From Pollenia angustigena (taxonomy: Eukaryota; Arthropoda; Insecta; Diptera; Polleniidae): a stretch of DNA of 64,000 nt. A program made the translations under genes and the position numbers. This document shows positions 34,064 to 44,580 of this stretch, one piece after another (within the stretch, counting starts at the first letter, position 1; each line of letters starts with the position of its first letter). The notes beneath the pieces are model-generated. The model had not been told where the DNA came from and did no database searches. It saw only the letters and a list, made by a program, of their open reading frames with translations. The stretch spans positions 107,841,802 to 107,905,801 of the forward strand of contig OV884058.1 of assembly GCA_930367215.1 (NCBI GenBank), in the 5' to 3' direction.

Positions 34064-34726
34064 CTGTGTACTAGGGTGACACTGAAGTGATTGAGAGAAA
34101 TTTTGTTGCTGAATTTTTAAGAAGCCCAGGTGGAATATTGCGCTTATTGGTCTAATCAATATATATAAAAAGTTTGAGCGAAATCGGAGAACTTTAAGTG
34201 CTGCCCCAAAGAGGTCAAAGGTCGAATTTCAGTAAATTCCATATTTTCATTAAGTATTTGTATAGAATTTTGTCTGTTTCTTCCTGGCTCGGGGTGAAAT
34301 TTGTAAAATTTATTCCTTCGTGTGATAAGAATATTCAGAAAAACTTTTGAAAAAATTAATCCTCGCATGTCCTGTGGATCAAACAAATCACGGTTTTATA
34401 TGTGTTACAAGCAGTTTGTTTTAAATAAGCTGAAATATGTTAATAAACTGCTTGTGAAAAAAAAGCATCAACCGTTCACTCTTGTTGAAGACAAACTGAC
34501 ACATATTGCATATTGAACTAAATATGAATTAAAAAATGTTTTCATAAAGCATTGTTTGCTAATGCAAATATTAAAAGCATTATTATATTATAAGCATGTA
34601 ATTTGCTAAATTAATAAATTATATAATTTTAAGGATACTTTAGTAATCATCGCTTCTTAAATTTCAAAAAACAAGTTTGTGTTAAATCTTAAACTTTAGT
34701 TAAAAATACAACAAAATTTGTATTAC

Positions 34727-35430
34727 TTTGAATAGATGTTTCCTCTGATCCCCATCTTTGGTGATTTTTTCATGGTAATACTCAATGCAAAGATTAATTC
34801 CTTTTTCGGTGCAGTCGTTTTTTATTTTTAAGTTCCCAAATTTATATTTTGCCCTTTGATATTCGGCTAAATCATTCCAAAAATTTAACTTTATTTTTAA
34901 AGAAATCTGTAGAAATTTTAAAAGTTTGCTAGTATTTGTTGAGAACAATTCCTCCAGAATTAATAAGTTTTTTCGGAATTTCTTCATCTTCATCCAGATT
35001 ATCTTCTGAGACATTAACTTCCATCTTCGTAACAAACTTGGCTTTAGTTTAAAATCTATTCCATCATCGAAAAACGAAAAACCTTCACATTCTTCATTCA
35101 AATAGTAAAGATGGTTAAGAAATTTTGTTATTGCTTTATCTGCTATATTTTGGTTAATTTTTTGTAATTTTCCAAATTTCTCAAGAATTCAATGTCGTTT
35201 AAAGGAACTTGGTCAGCATTAAACAAGAATTGCGAAAAGCACTTAACAACAAATCTAGCAGCTTCGATTAAATCTTTAACTTCAATTTCGGTTAACGCCG
35301 GAAATTGTTTTCGAAAAATAAGTATTTTCAAATAATAAATGGCCTTTGCCATCCATCTGGCTAAATGCGTAGCTCCAGGTTCGTAAATTAAATGCCTTTT
35401 GGCCGACTTCCTCCTAAGAATATTATTATT
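34727..35430 (-). pseudogene. Decayed transposase-like gene of the TAGGGTG element
   Basis: Minus strand, two main pieces. The upstream piece (about 35430-35143) reads E-P-G-A-T-H-L-A-R-W-M-A-K-A-I-Y-Y-L-K-I, then F-P-A-L-T-E-I-E-V-K-D-L-I. The downstream piece (35101-34700) reads F-F-D-D-G-I, then W-N-D-L-A-E-Y-Q-R-A, and K-N-D-C-T-E-K-G-I-N-L-C, and I-T-K-D-G-D-Q-R-K-H-L. I recognise this as the insect/cnidarian 'uncharacterised' family with P-G-A-x-H-x-A-R-W-M-x-K-A-I-Y and N-D-x-x-E-R-G-V blocks, not as a classic hATC domain. The family's transposase role is inferred from the TIRs and TSD around it. A frameshift or stop separates the pieces, and the N-terminus is not readable. Confidence 0.6.
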
Positions 35431-35485
35431 ATATAATTATCAGTTCTAAAAATTCTTTATAGTCATTGCGTGGAAAGTCTTCTAA

Positions 35486-35611
35486 GGGCCATTATTACAA
35501 CTTGAAGTTAGCTAAAGTTAAGATTAAATTGACAGATAATAATGTGTTATCTGTCAAAAAGCGTGTGTTAACTGTCGGATAACAGCTAACGCCAAGCTAT
35601 AATAATGGCCC
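35486..35611. mobile_element. PIF/Harbinger-type MITE, TSD TAA
   Basis: 126 bp, ends GGGCCATTATTA and TAATAATGGCCC, flanked by TAA at 35483-35485 and 35612-35614. A GGGCC start and a 3-bp TWA duplication are the PIF/Harbinger pattern. It carries further inner inverted words (GTTAGCT, TTATCTGTC). Nested in the TAGGGTG element. Confidence 0.8.
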
Positions 35612-36376
35612 TAATAGTTTCTCTTTTGAAAATCTTAAAATGTTATCTCCCTTACCATCTAAAATTTCATTGAATTTTGAATATAACGATCCTGTCATAA
35701 AACAATCCTGTGACTTTTTGCTAGTTTTAAATAATTTTTATCGATATTTGCAGAGCATTGCACTAAATTATGTAATTTACCCATCATTAAAAATAAAAAA
35801 AATTAGCATTAATTTTAACCCAATATAAAATGGGCTAATATTCTTAAATTTGTTTAAAGAACATATATTTCAAAAAAAAAAAAAAAAAAAAAACTTGCTG
35901 AATATAAAGTTCTGTATGCGTTTAAGAAATCGTGTAATTTTGCTCCTTATAAGCTCAGAATGGTTAATTTTTCCAAAAAATATTCACCAAATATTCTAAC
36001 CACCCTTCATAAAATTAATGAAAAATTTTCGTGCCAATCCAAGAACAACCAAGAAAATTCCTAATATAAATATAGAATTCACTTAAATTTGACATTTTAC
36101 CTCTTTGGGGCAGCACTTAAAGTGGTCCGATATTGCTAAAACTTTTAGCAGTTATATTTTAGACCAATCGGCACATTATTCCGCCTGGGCATTTGTTGAA
36201 ATTTCGGTGCCACCCTACTGTGTACTATTAGCTTTTTTTAACTTAAGTTAATATATTGTACTTTTATTGTGAATGTTTATTAATCAAAACCATTTCCAAA
36301 TGTTACAGCAGCTGTAAAATTAGTTTTTTTGTTTAAAATAAAAATTTTTCTTTGTTGTAAGGAAATAATTTAATTA

Positions 36377-36595
36377 GGCCCGTTTTCACAACTTACCGAT
36401 AGCTTAAAGTAGACTTTAAACGGCCTTATAAAAACTGTTCCATTATTAAAACTTTACTTTAACCAAAAGTGAGCGATAAAGTAAATTAAGGTCCATTCTA
36501 CCTGGTAGGTAAAAGTTAAGTTGCAATAATGGAACAGGTTTTATACGTCCGATAAAATGCTACCTTTAGCTATCGGTGAGTTGTGAAAACGGGCT
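36377..36595. mobile_element. PIF-like MITE, ends GGCCCGTTTTCACAACT, TSD TTA
   Basis: 219 bp. Left GGCCCGTTTTCACAACTTAC and right AGTTGTGAAAACGGGCT are inverted (one mismatch at the tip), with ACCGATAGCT / AGCTATCGGT just inside. TTA flanks both ends (36374-36376, 36596-36598). Confidence 0.8.
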
Positions 36596-36712
36596 TTAAC
36601 ATTTTAATTTTATAATGAATTTTTAACTATCGGTGACTCGGCTCTATAATTTTATAAAATACATCCGCCAAAAGTTCCAGAATAAAACTTTTTGAAATTG
36701 TTATAACACCTA

Positions 36713-37096
36713 ATTTTCACGATGATTTAAAAGACATGTCTTTTTTGTAGTTCTTTTTTAAAGAAACTTCCAAAAACATGTTAAATTTTCACAATGTTTC
36801 TTATTTTGTTTGAGTTTTTTTGTTTTCCTTAAATATGAATGTATGTATTGAATTTTTTTATATTAAATGTGTTTATTTTTTTTTATATTTTAAAAAACAA
36901 TTGTCATTTTGAAATAGAAATATAACATAAATTAAAAAACTAAATTAAGTACAAAGAAGAATGTCAAAAAAATCACAGAAAATACGATTCATGTCTTTTT
37001 TTCTACCCTGCTTACTTCTCTCCCCCGCTCGCTATCAAACTAAAAAAGACATGTTTCAAAAATAGGGGAAAAAATCAACATGAAAATTGGGTGTAA
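36713..37096 (-). mobile_element. 390-bp MITE copy 1, inverted
   Basis: Ends ACACCTAATTTTCACGATGA and TCAACATGAAAATTGGGTGT. It is near-identical, in reverse orientation, to copies 2 and 3. Contains the self-complementary AAGACATGTCTT. No coding content. Confidence 0.8.
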
Positions 37097-37296
37097 GACA
37101 TTGTACAATTAATTAGTATAGGAAAAGTAAATCCAAAGGCTTCACCAACTGTATTTAAAAATCAATTCATATTTAAATAAAGAGTTTCATATAATTTTGT
37201 ATTTGTTTTGAGATGAAAAACAAAAATTGATATTTAAATACAATTGGTGAAATAGGCACTTAGGACTTTCTTATATTGCTTTAAAGGTTTGTTATC

Positions 37297-37688
37297 TTAC
37301 ACCCAATTTTCATGATGATTTTTTCCCCTATTTTTGAAACATGTCTTTTTTAGTTTGATAGCGAGCGGGGGAGAGAAGTAAGCAGGGTAGAAAAAAAGAC
37401 ATGAATCGTATTTTCTGTGATTTTTTTGACGTTCTTCTTTGTACTTAATTTTGTTTTTTAATTTATGTTGTATTTCTATTTCAAAATGACAATTGCTTTT
37501 TAAAATATAAAAAAAATAAGCAAATTTAATATAAAAAAATTCAATACATACATTCATATTTAAGGAAAACAAAAAAAATCAAACAAAATAAGAAACATTG
37601 TGAAAATTTAACATGTTTTTGGAAGTTTCTTTAAAAAAGAACTACAAAAAAGACATGTCTTTTAAATCATCGTGAAAATTAGGTGTAA
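37297..37688 (+). mobile_element. 390-bp MITE copy 2
   Basis: Starts TTACACCCAATTTTCATGAT and ends ATCGTGAAAATTAGGTGTAA. With copy 1 it forms an inverted pair with a 200-bp spacer, which itself holds inverted CAACTGTATTTAAAAATCAA / TTGATATTTAAATACAATTG. Minus-strand frames here are shadows of the repeat. Confidence 0.8.
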
Positions 37689-37691
37689 GTA

Positions 37692-38082
37692 TAACACCCA
37701 ATTTTCATGATGATTTTTTCCCCTATTTTTGAAACATGTCTTTTTTAGTTTGAAAGCGAGCGGGGGAGAGAAGTTAGCAGGGTAGAAAAAAAGACATGAT
37801 CGTATTTTCTGTGTTTTTTTTAACATTCCTCTTTGCACTTAATTTTGTTTTTTAATTTATGTTGTATTTTTATTTCAAAATGACAATTGCTTATAAAAAT
37901 ATAAAAAAATAAACAATTTTAATTTAAAAAAATTCAATACATACATACATATGTAAGGAAAATAAAAAAAAATCAAACAAAATAAGAAACATTGTGAAAA
38001 TTTAACATGTTTTTGGAAGTTTCTTTAAAAAAGAACTACAAAAAAGACATGTCTTTTAAATCATCGTGAAAATTAGGTGTAA
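37692..38082 (+). mobile_element. 390-bp MITE copy 3
   Basis: Same orientation as copy 2, only a few bases away, near-identical along its length (for example it lacks one A in GACATGATCG). This could be a tandem duplication or a repeated insertion next to copy 2. Confidence 0.8.
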
Positions 38083-38279
38083 GACCTTAAAATGTATGCA
38101 TATTCGTTTGTAGACATAATCAGGGTTGCCGTTTTGAAAACTTTTAACCAGAATTGGTTACTTTTTTTCAATGTATACTTGTGTACTTATTTCATTTTTG
38201 GCACTTATTTTTCAACACAAAAATAACTAATTTTTTAAAACCTTTTCTTTAGCTTCACTTCGGAAAATCAAATCTTATA

Positions 38280-38540
38280 ACGTTAATTTAACCGCCTTAC
38301 ACTCAATGCAAATGGATGAAACTTTGCAGGCATACATATTCCCGATGACAATACACGAATACATGGGCGAAGCCGGGATAAAATCTTGGGGAGGGGGGGG
38401 GGGGGGTATGGCAAACATTTTTTTTTTGGTAAAATGCTTTTTTGACCGCCTTTTACTCAATGCAAATGGATGAAACTTTGCAGGCATAGCCAGGATAAAA
38501 TCTAGGGGGGGGGATTCAAAATTTTTTTTAAATGTTCTTT
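38280..38540 (+). repeat. Repeat with long G runs, tandem pair
   Basis: ATGCAAATGGATGAAACTTT, CAGGCATA and GGATAAAATCT then a G run, present twice (38308 and 38459). The first run is GGGGA followed by about 14 G (38389-38407), the second about 9 G. Further copies lie at 49275-49375 and 49715-49810. Confidence 0.7.
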
Positions 38541-38699
38541 TTTAAGAAAAGTGTTTCTTTTTTTTTTAATGTTCTTATTATTCTTTTTGTACAAGCATTT
38601 TTTGCTTCGCCTTTTTAAGGCTCAAAAATTTGTAAATAATTCTTTCTATGTGACAATTGTTATTATTTTTTCATTCTTTTATAAACGTTATTTTTATTG

Positions 38700-38805
38700 T
38701 TTAATTATTTCCCTGACGATGATACACATTGCTGTATCGAAATATTGGAGTTATAAAATAAATGTTATCAAATTTTTTATATAAAAAAGAAAAACCTCAA
38801 GCTTA
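38700..38805 (+). repeat. Repeat with CTGACGATGATACACATTGC
   Basis: The segment CTGACGATGATACACATTGC, then TGTATCGAAATATTGGA, and the trailing TTTTTTATATAAAAAAGAAA is repeated at about 49484-49590. The motif resembles 3' regions of some retroelements, but no family can be named. Confidence 0.5.
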
Positions 38806-38855
38806 ATAAACTATAATGCATTTTAATCCTTTTTTTATTCACTTTAATATGTTTT

Positions 38856-39644
38856 TATACCCTCCACCACAATAAGTTGTGAAGAGGGTATATTAAGTTT
38901 GTCATTCCGTGTGAAACTTTTTTATTATTCATCTCAGACCCCCTAAAGTATATATATTCTGGGACCTTGAGTAATTCTAAGTCGATTTAGCCATGTCCGT
39001 CTGTCTGTCCGTCTGTTGAAAACACGCTCACTTTCGAACAACTCAAAAGAAATGAACAAACTTGATGCCAAATTGCTTGTAGTTATCCTAAGCAGTTTGG
39101 GATTGAAATCCAGCAATATCGGTTCAGTAGGACCAGAGCTATGAATCAAAATGTGGAACCACCACCTAAAAAAATTGATAATTTTGTTACAAAAAATAAC
39201 ATAAATGCTGGAACAAGGCTCGGAATGAGATAAGATTTTGCAAAAATTTGTTTTATTTGACTGGAAATCACGCTGTTAAATTTCGTGAAGATCCGTCTAT
39301 AATTTACCCTAAGCCCCATATAAACACTACTCCCGGAAAACAGTTTAGTACGCCTAAAACCGTAAAAAATAGCGCTAGCGTAACAAAATTTGGTACGTCA
39401 CAGTTCTTTAGGACTAGAAATGATACTGTAAAATTTTGTGAAGATCGGTACATAATTTACCCTAGGCCCCATAGAAACCCTACTACCGGAAAACAGTTTA
39501 GTCGCCTAAAACCATAATTAATAATAATTCGTCACAGTTTATGATAATAATAACATCATAAAGATAGTACTCTTTAAACATTCGAACTGTCGGTGACGGG
39601 TATCAAAGATTCGGCACAGCCGAATACAGCACTCTAACTTGTTT
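38856..39644 (+). mobile_element. Helentron (DINE-1-like), complete, two internal repeats
   Basis: Starts TATACCCTCCACCACAATAA with the hairpin partner GAAGAGGGTATA. It carries ATATATTCTGGGACCTTGAG, GTCGATTTAGCCATGTCCGT and CTGTCTGTCCGTCTG, and ends in the hairpin TTCGGCACAGCCGAA, then CTAACTTGTTT. This is the DINE-1/INE-1 order. Two internal units of about 155 bp (from about 39259 and 39414) each contain AAATTT.GTGAAGATC.GT and CCGGAAAACAGTTTAGT. The plus-strand open frame over these repeats is not a gene. A sister copy is at 61035-61973. Confidence 0.85.
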
Positions 39645-39654
39645 ATACTACAAT

Positions 39655-39750
39655 TGACTAATCTGAATTACAATGACCGTTTTGTGAATTACAATTCATT
39701 AATCTGAATTGCAACTGACGCTTTCTGAATTTCAATTAACTAATCTGAAT
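39655..39750 (+). repeat. Short minisatellite
   Basis: Three to four degenerate units of about 36 bp share AATTGACTAATCTGAATTACAA. Directly follows the Helentron end. Confidence 0.55.
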
Positions 39751-41222
39751 CAGGGTTGGTAAGAGTGTAGTAAAAGAGAATTTATTAGCTTAAGTAAAAA
39801 ACTTTGTAATCTTATAATTAGAATTCTTCGTGCAAGGACAAACAATCTTAGTTTAAGACTTAGTAGTTTTAGTATAAAACTAAGTTGTTTTAGAGTAAGA
39901 CTTTCATTAAGTATTGCATATATCTTAAGAACCGCTGCACCCATTTTTTTGAACTTTTTGCAGTAGGATATTCTGAGCCGCGAAATTGAAATAAGATAGC
40001 AGCAAGGGAAATAGTAGCCCCCACTGGACGCTAATGTTGAATATCGCATATCTTAAGAACTGTTTTAGTGAGAACGTTCAAACTTGGTAGGAGTCACTCT
40101 TATGGTAAATAAAAAAGAGGGTAGGCTCACCCCATGGAATGCATATATTAACTATATGAAAAAATATTATAGCGAGTGTCTTCAAACGTTGTTAAAGGCA
40201 ATTTTATGGTAAGCAATAAATTTAAAAATAAAAATGGGCGGGGAGGGCGTAGCAGGAGCTGTGTATGTTAAATAACACCTTTCAAAATAAAAATAAAGGG
40301 GGTATGTGCAGGGAGAGCAATAAATTTTTACAGAAGCATTCTGTGAGCCACAAAAATAAAATATACTACAGGGGAGCAGTACCACCATAGGACCCAACTG
40401 TTGAATCAAATTTATGACTTAGTCAAGTGACTGATTTGATTCATCATCGAGCAGCTTAAACGGCTAAAGTTAGAGACATGCAATTTTGAACGAAGAGATC
40501 CACTGAAGAGAAATTTTAGGAAATTTTAGGGTGAAAGAGGTAAAAATCACTCAACATAGGTTATAAATGTTTGTAAAGTTAAAAAGAGGTTTGCACCTCT
40601 CAAACAAAGACAGTATGTATGAAAAACTCCATATCTGGAGAACGGTTGCAGAGAAGTTTTCAAATTTAAAATTTGCAACAAATAGTTTGCTTTTCTTTAC
40701 AAAATATCGTTCAAAAAGATAGCTGGATTGGGGAAATGGTCATGAAACCTTCAATATAAGCACAAGATAGGTTTCTGTATATCAGTGAAACGGTAAAAGA
40801 AAAAGTTTCTAAATTTGTTACTATTTGCTTCGTTATCGATACACAAGATCTGTTTGAAAAAATTTGAATAATTTTATTTCAATGGGGAAAGCGAAGCGCA
40901 CTGGGTAGAGCCTGTATTTTAAAAAATTGTTACTCGAAGGAAATGTTCCTGAGTTAAGAAACAATAAAAGTGTATTTAAAACGTTGTTTTTTTATATAGA
41001 AGAAAAAACACTTATACTATGAAAAAAGAAATTTTCAATTAATCGATTTAACGACATAAATTATTCAAATGATTCGTTAATTGAAAATAAGCAATTTTAA
41101 ATTATTCGGACAGTTAATCGCCCAAAATTAATCGATAAATCGAACCACGGCTAATTGTTTGAATACCCTACTGAGTAGTCGTAGCAAAAAACTTATTATT
41201 CATAATATGTATTTGAATATGT
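39751..41222. other. Mixed old repeats, no gene
   Basis: ATATCTTAAGAAC occurs at about 39920 and 40050 in a repeated context. TGAATACCCTA at about 41163-41173 looks like one end of a TAGGGTATTCA element whose opposite-type end is at 47366. AAAGCGAAGCGCACTG at about 40905 resembles the inverse of a segment at about 60255. No coding feature. Confidence 0.35.
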
Positions 41223-41285
41223 AGTCTTTGTGTAAGACTAATTAGTCTTTGTATAAGACTAATTAGTCTTTGCATAAGACTAATT
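41223..41285 (+). repeat. 21-bp tandem repeat, three units
   Basis: Three units of AGTCTTTG(T/C)(G/A)TAAGACTAATT, at 41223, 41244 and 41265. Each junction AGACTAATTAGTCT is a palindrome. Confidence 0.9.
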
Positions 41286-43009
41286 AGTTGTAGTGTAAGT
41301 TTAAGTCGTTATCAAATAAGATGCAGAAGTCGTAGTATATGATTTATAAGTATTGGCATAGGACTTTGTAGTTGTAGTATAATACTTAGGGCTAATAAAT
41401 CATTGCAAGTTAAACTCTCTTTCTGGTCTTGAATGTGTTCAAACCAACCAACAAATCTATAATTCAGTAAAGATTTAAACCATCTCTAAACGCATAAAAT
41501 AAGGCGTTTAAACTGCCAATACAAACCATATGAATTTGACAACATTTATCGTATTGCTGCACATCACTATTTTTTTCGCTACATATAACATATGGGGCAC
41601 TGATTTAGAGCTGTTAAGTTTAAACTACAAATACATATACATTTTAGCTTAGTTCAATTAAACCAACGTTTAAATATTCATTGATTTTTTTTGCCATTAG
41701 TAGTCTAATTATTCTTATCAAATTACTTAGTTATAGATCAAATATTGTCGTCTTTGCAAAATACTTTTTTTTCTTAGTATAAGAAGTTGTAGCTTAGCCC
41801 TAGTTTGTATAAGATTTTATAGTCTTGATATACTTTTGTTTAGTTTAAGTAAATCCATTAAAATTTTCGGAGTTTACAAATTTTATTTTAGTGAGGTTTT
41901 GGTGTTTCCATTTGTCCAAGCCGATATCTTTCATATGACAAAGATTGTCTGTGCTTTGTAATATAATTTTGAAAATAAGTTTTACAGCTCTTAAAGCATT
42001 TTAGGCAATCTAAATTCTATTTGAAAATCTAAATAATTTTAGTAAAACTCAATTGAATTTAATGATGTTGGCTAAATAATAAACATTATTTTAGTGAACA
42101 TAAGATAATCTTTCTAATTTGCCTTCATAAAACAACTGTAATAAATAAAGTTTTAAAAACAGACTAATTATTGTAAAAAGTCATGTTTACTGAAAATATA
42201 ATTCAAATCTGCAAACCAAAGTAAATTTATCTCAAAGCAACAAACATGTTTGTTTTTATAAAAACAAAAAACAATCTCAACATCTCAATTTTCCTTTTAA
42301 AACATATCAAAAAGTATCTTTAAATAAGACAAGAAACATTTTCTTGTTAAAAAAAATATCTATTATATAATTATATAATTTAAACTTTATTTCTCATTGA
42401 AATTGAAATGTAATTGTTTCTAATTTACTTTTAATAGTTCTAAAACAATTTACCCCAGATATTTCCAGCATTCTGTAACAAAAAAAAAAACGATATTGCA
42501 TATGCGGATATGTCATTTAAATTTAAATGTATCATTAAGCAAAAAAAAAATATATTTATAAAAAATTTTTGTTTCTTTTATGAATTAAAAAACAACTGTT
42601 TGCTTCAAGCTGCTGTCTTAAGTCTTTTGTTTTTTCTACGTGAGTTAAAAGTCTGCTTATGTATAAGTACTAAGTCTATGTATGTATGTGTGCTTTATAT
42701 TATGAATGGATAAAAATTTATTGTTTTTCTATTAATTTCCTATTTTAAATAGTGACATTAAAATTTATAGCATTTTATATAAAAATTTTTATTTATAACC
42801 CAAAATGTTGATGACATTTTATTATTGTCTTTTACATTTTTCCAATCAACAACTGTATCATTTCATTAAATTAAAAAAACACACATAATAAAGCTTTATA
42901 ATAATTACTGCTTTTTGCATTTGTTTTATGCAATTCAAATGTATACTTTGGCAAAGACCTCTTTTTGCAATACAACTTTTTATACATCAGAAATCAATTT
43001 AACCAAAAA
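41286..43009. other. AT-rich spacer
   Basis: No coding feature, terminal repeat or RNA recognised. Confidence 0.35.
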
Positions 43010-43165
43010 TAATTGTGATTTTTAGTTGAACTGTTAATTTGTTTTTTTTTATTTTTGATATTTTTAGTTAGGCTTGAGTTCATCAAATTTAATTTTCATT
43101 TAATTATTTTTACTCAAGGAAGAAATTTTTACAACATGAAATTTTTATTAAAATTTATTGATAAT
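43010..43165 (+). repeat. Dispersed repeat shared with 60340-60463
   Basis: GTTCATCAAATTTAATTTTC, then an AAATTATTT block, GAACATG or CAACATG, and AAAATTTATTGATAA occur in the same order in both places. The sequences then diverge abruptly, one into a SINE-like head, the other into CTAGCTGACCCGG. Confidence 0.65.
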
Positions 43166-43177
43166 TTTCTTGGCTGA

Positions 43178-43275
43178 GCTGGGGCTCAAACCTGGGGTGA
43201 ATTTACATGTTTCAAGAATCACCAAATTCTTTCATCAGAATTCTTTGAGTTCTAACCTCTGCACCACTGTGATGC
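43178..43275 (-). repeat. tRNA-derived SINE-like head
   Basis: On the minus strand, GTGGTGCAGAGGTTAGAAC (43267-43249) fits a pol III A box and GGTTTGAGCCCC (43192-43181) a B box. The boxes are about 74 nt apart, longer than in a real tRNA, and no acceptor stem closes, so this is a SINE or tRNA pseudogene rather than a tRNA. Confidence 0.45.
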
Positions 43276-43328
43276 CTGCCAGCCAACAGTCAAACATCAA
43301 TACTGGTGGTTCGAAATTTGCTGTAATT

Positions 43329-43887
43329 ACACTATGCGACAGTCAAAATCGGGATGGGATGAAACCAACGGGAAATGTTATATCGGTAAAAAATAAGTTA
43401 TACGTGTCGCGGCATTTCGCTGGGTCACGTCTAGGAATCGAGATATATCGATTTGAAAAATTGGCTAAAAAACATCAAAATTTTTAACATATTTTATAAA
43501 AAACTCGGAAAAATCGGTTTAGATACAAAAAAGTTATGACCAAAAATTTTTTTTTTAAATATCCACTATCGGGAACCATAGATCTCTCCGAGTCCAAGCT
43601 TTATAGCTCAAGTAAATGGTAAATTTCTTCTTAAACACGTCGGTATAAAAATCTGTCAATATTTTGGTATATAAGTCATATCCAAAGGACGTACGGCAGC
43701 TCCAAAATTTAGGTTTTTATAAAAATTTTGATGTTTTTTAGCCCATTTTTCAAATCGATATATCTCGATTCCTAGACGTGACCCAGCGAAACGCCGGGAC
43801 ACGTATAACTTATTTTTTACCTATATAGCTTTTCCCGGTAGTTTGAACCCTTCCCGATCACTGACCCCTACCATTTGTCGCACAGTG
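43329..43887. mobile_element. TIR element, ends ACACTATGCGACA
   Basis: The right end TGTCGCACAGTG inverts the left CACTATGCGACA. The strongest inverted block is GTTATACGTGTCGCGGCATT to AAACATCAAAATTTT (43400-43478 with 43725-43812). Between the arms, 43490-43690 is homologous (inverted) to the Helentron at 46300-46500. Target duplication not resolved. Confidence 0.6.
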
Positions 43888-44580
43888 TTATAATTTTTCA
43901 ATTCTATTTACATGTTGCCTCCTTTTCTTCTGTTTTTACATGTTGCCTCCGTTTCTTCTGTTTTTTTGTATTCTTTCAGTCAAGACTTTGTCTTGAAAAC
44001 CTGAATACATTTGTTTATTATGTATTTTTGTCCACTTTCGTAGACTTTTTATTTGTACAACTTGAAGTACAAATGTAAACATTAGAGCTTGTGCCATAGC
44101 TATTTTAAGAACAATTGTGATTTTTAGTTGAACTGTTAATTTTTAATTTTTGATATTTTTAGTCAAAAATTTAAAAATGTTTTCACGAAACACCCTGTCA
44201 TGTAAGTATGTTTTTCTTGAATGCGCCACACCAGAAAATAAATTGTAAATTATTGTTGTATAGTATATTTAAATTACGGCTACAGCGCAACTTGCTATAC
44301 AGAGCGATTTTCAATCGATTTATTGCGAAATCAATTTGGTGACAACTTTATTTCTAGAAGTAGTCCTGTTTCGTTCAGGCGATTCAATGCCTCTGGATGT
44401 CCTTTTATGGGGTTCTGTTAAGTCATTAGCATATGCCGACAAACCAGCAATTCTTGAACAAAATATTTTCTTAACAGAAACTGTGTGTCACATATTTGTG
44501 ACATACTTCAAAGTAACTTAAAAGTGACATGAGTTTTAAGTAAAATTGTTGTCACATATATGATTCCAAAGTATATTTAT

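Larger units (their letters stand above)
34072..36217 (-). mobile_element. hAT-type transposon, ends TAGGGTGACAC, 8-bp TSD
   Basis: Left TAGGGTGACACTGAA and right TTTCGGTGCCACCCTA are inverted, and similarity runs on inwards for over 100 bp (CCCAGGTGGAAT, TTGGTCTAA, TTTAAGTGCTGCCCC on both sides). A perfect 8-bp target duplication CTGTGTAC lies at 34064-34071 and 36218-36225. It contains a decayed minus-strand transposase-like gene and a PIF-type MITE. 2146 bp. Confidence 0.9.

Noticed and set aside
37297..37572. Minus-strand 91-codon frame
   Set aside because: Lies wholly inside a MITE copy; the other two copies break it.
39248..39517. Plus-strand 89-codon frame with repeated peptide
   Set aside because: It covers the internal tandem units of a Helentron; the sister copy at 61440-61860 has indels that break the frame.
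40905..41173. Pairing of TGAATACCCTA (41163) with TAGGGTATTCA (47366) as the two ends of one element
   Set aside because: The ends face the wrong way for one element of that span (right-type end precedes left-type end), so they are separate single ends.
43178..43275. Functional tRNA gene
   Set aside because: A and B boxes are too far apart and no acceptor or anticodon stem can be formed, so it is called SINE-like only.
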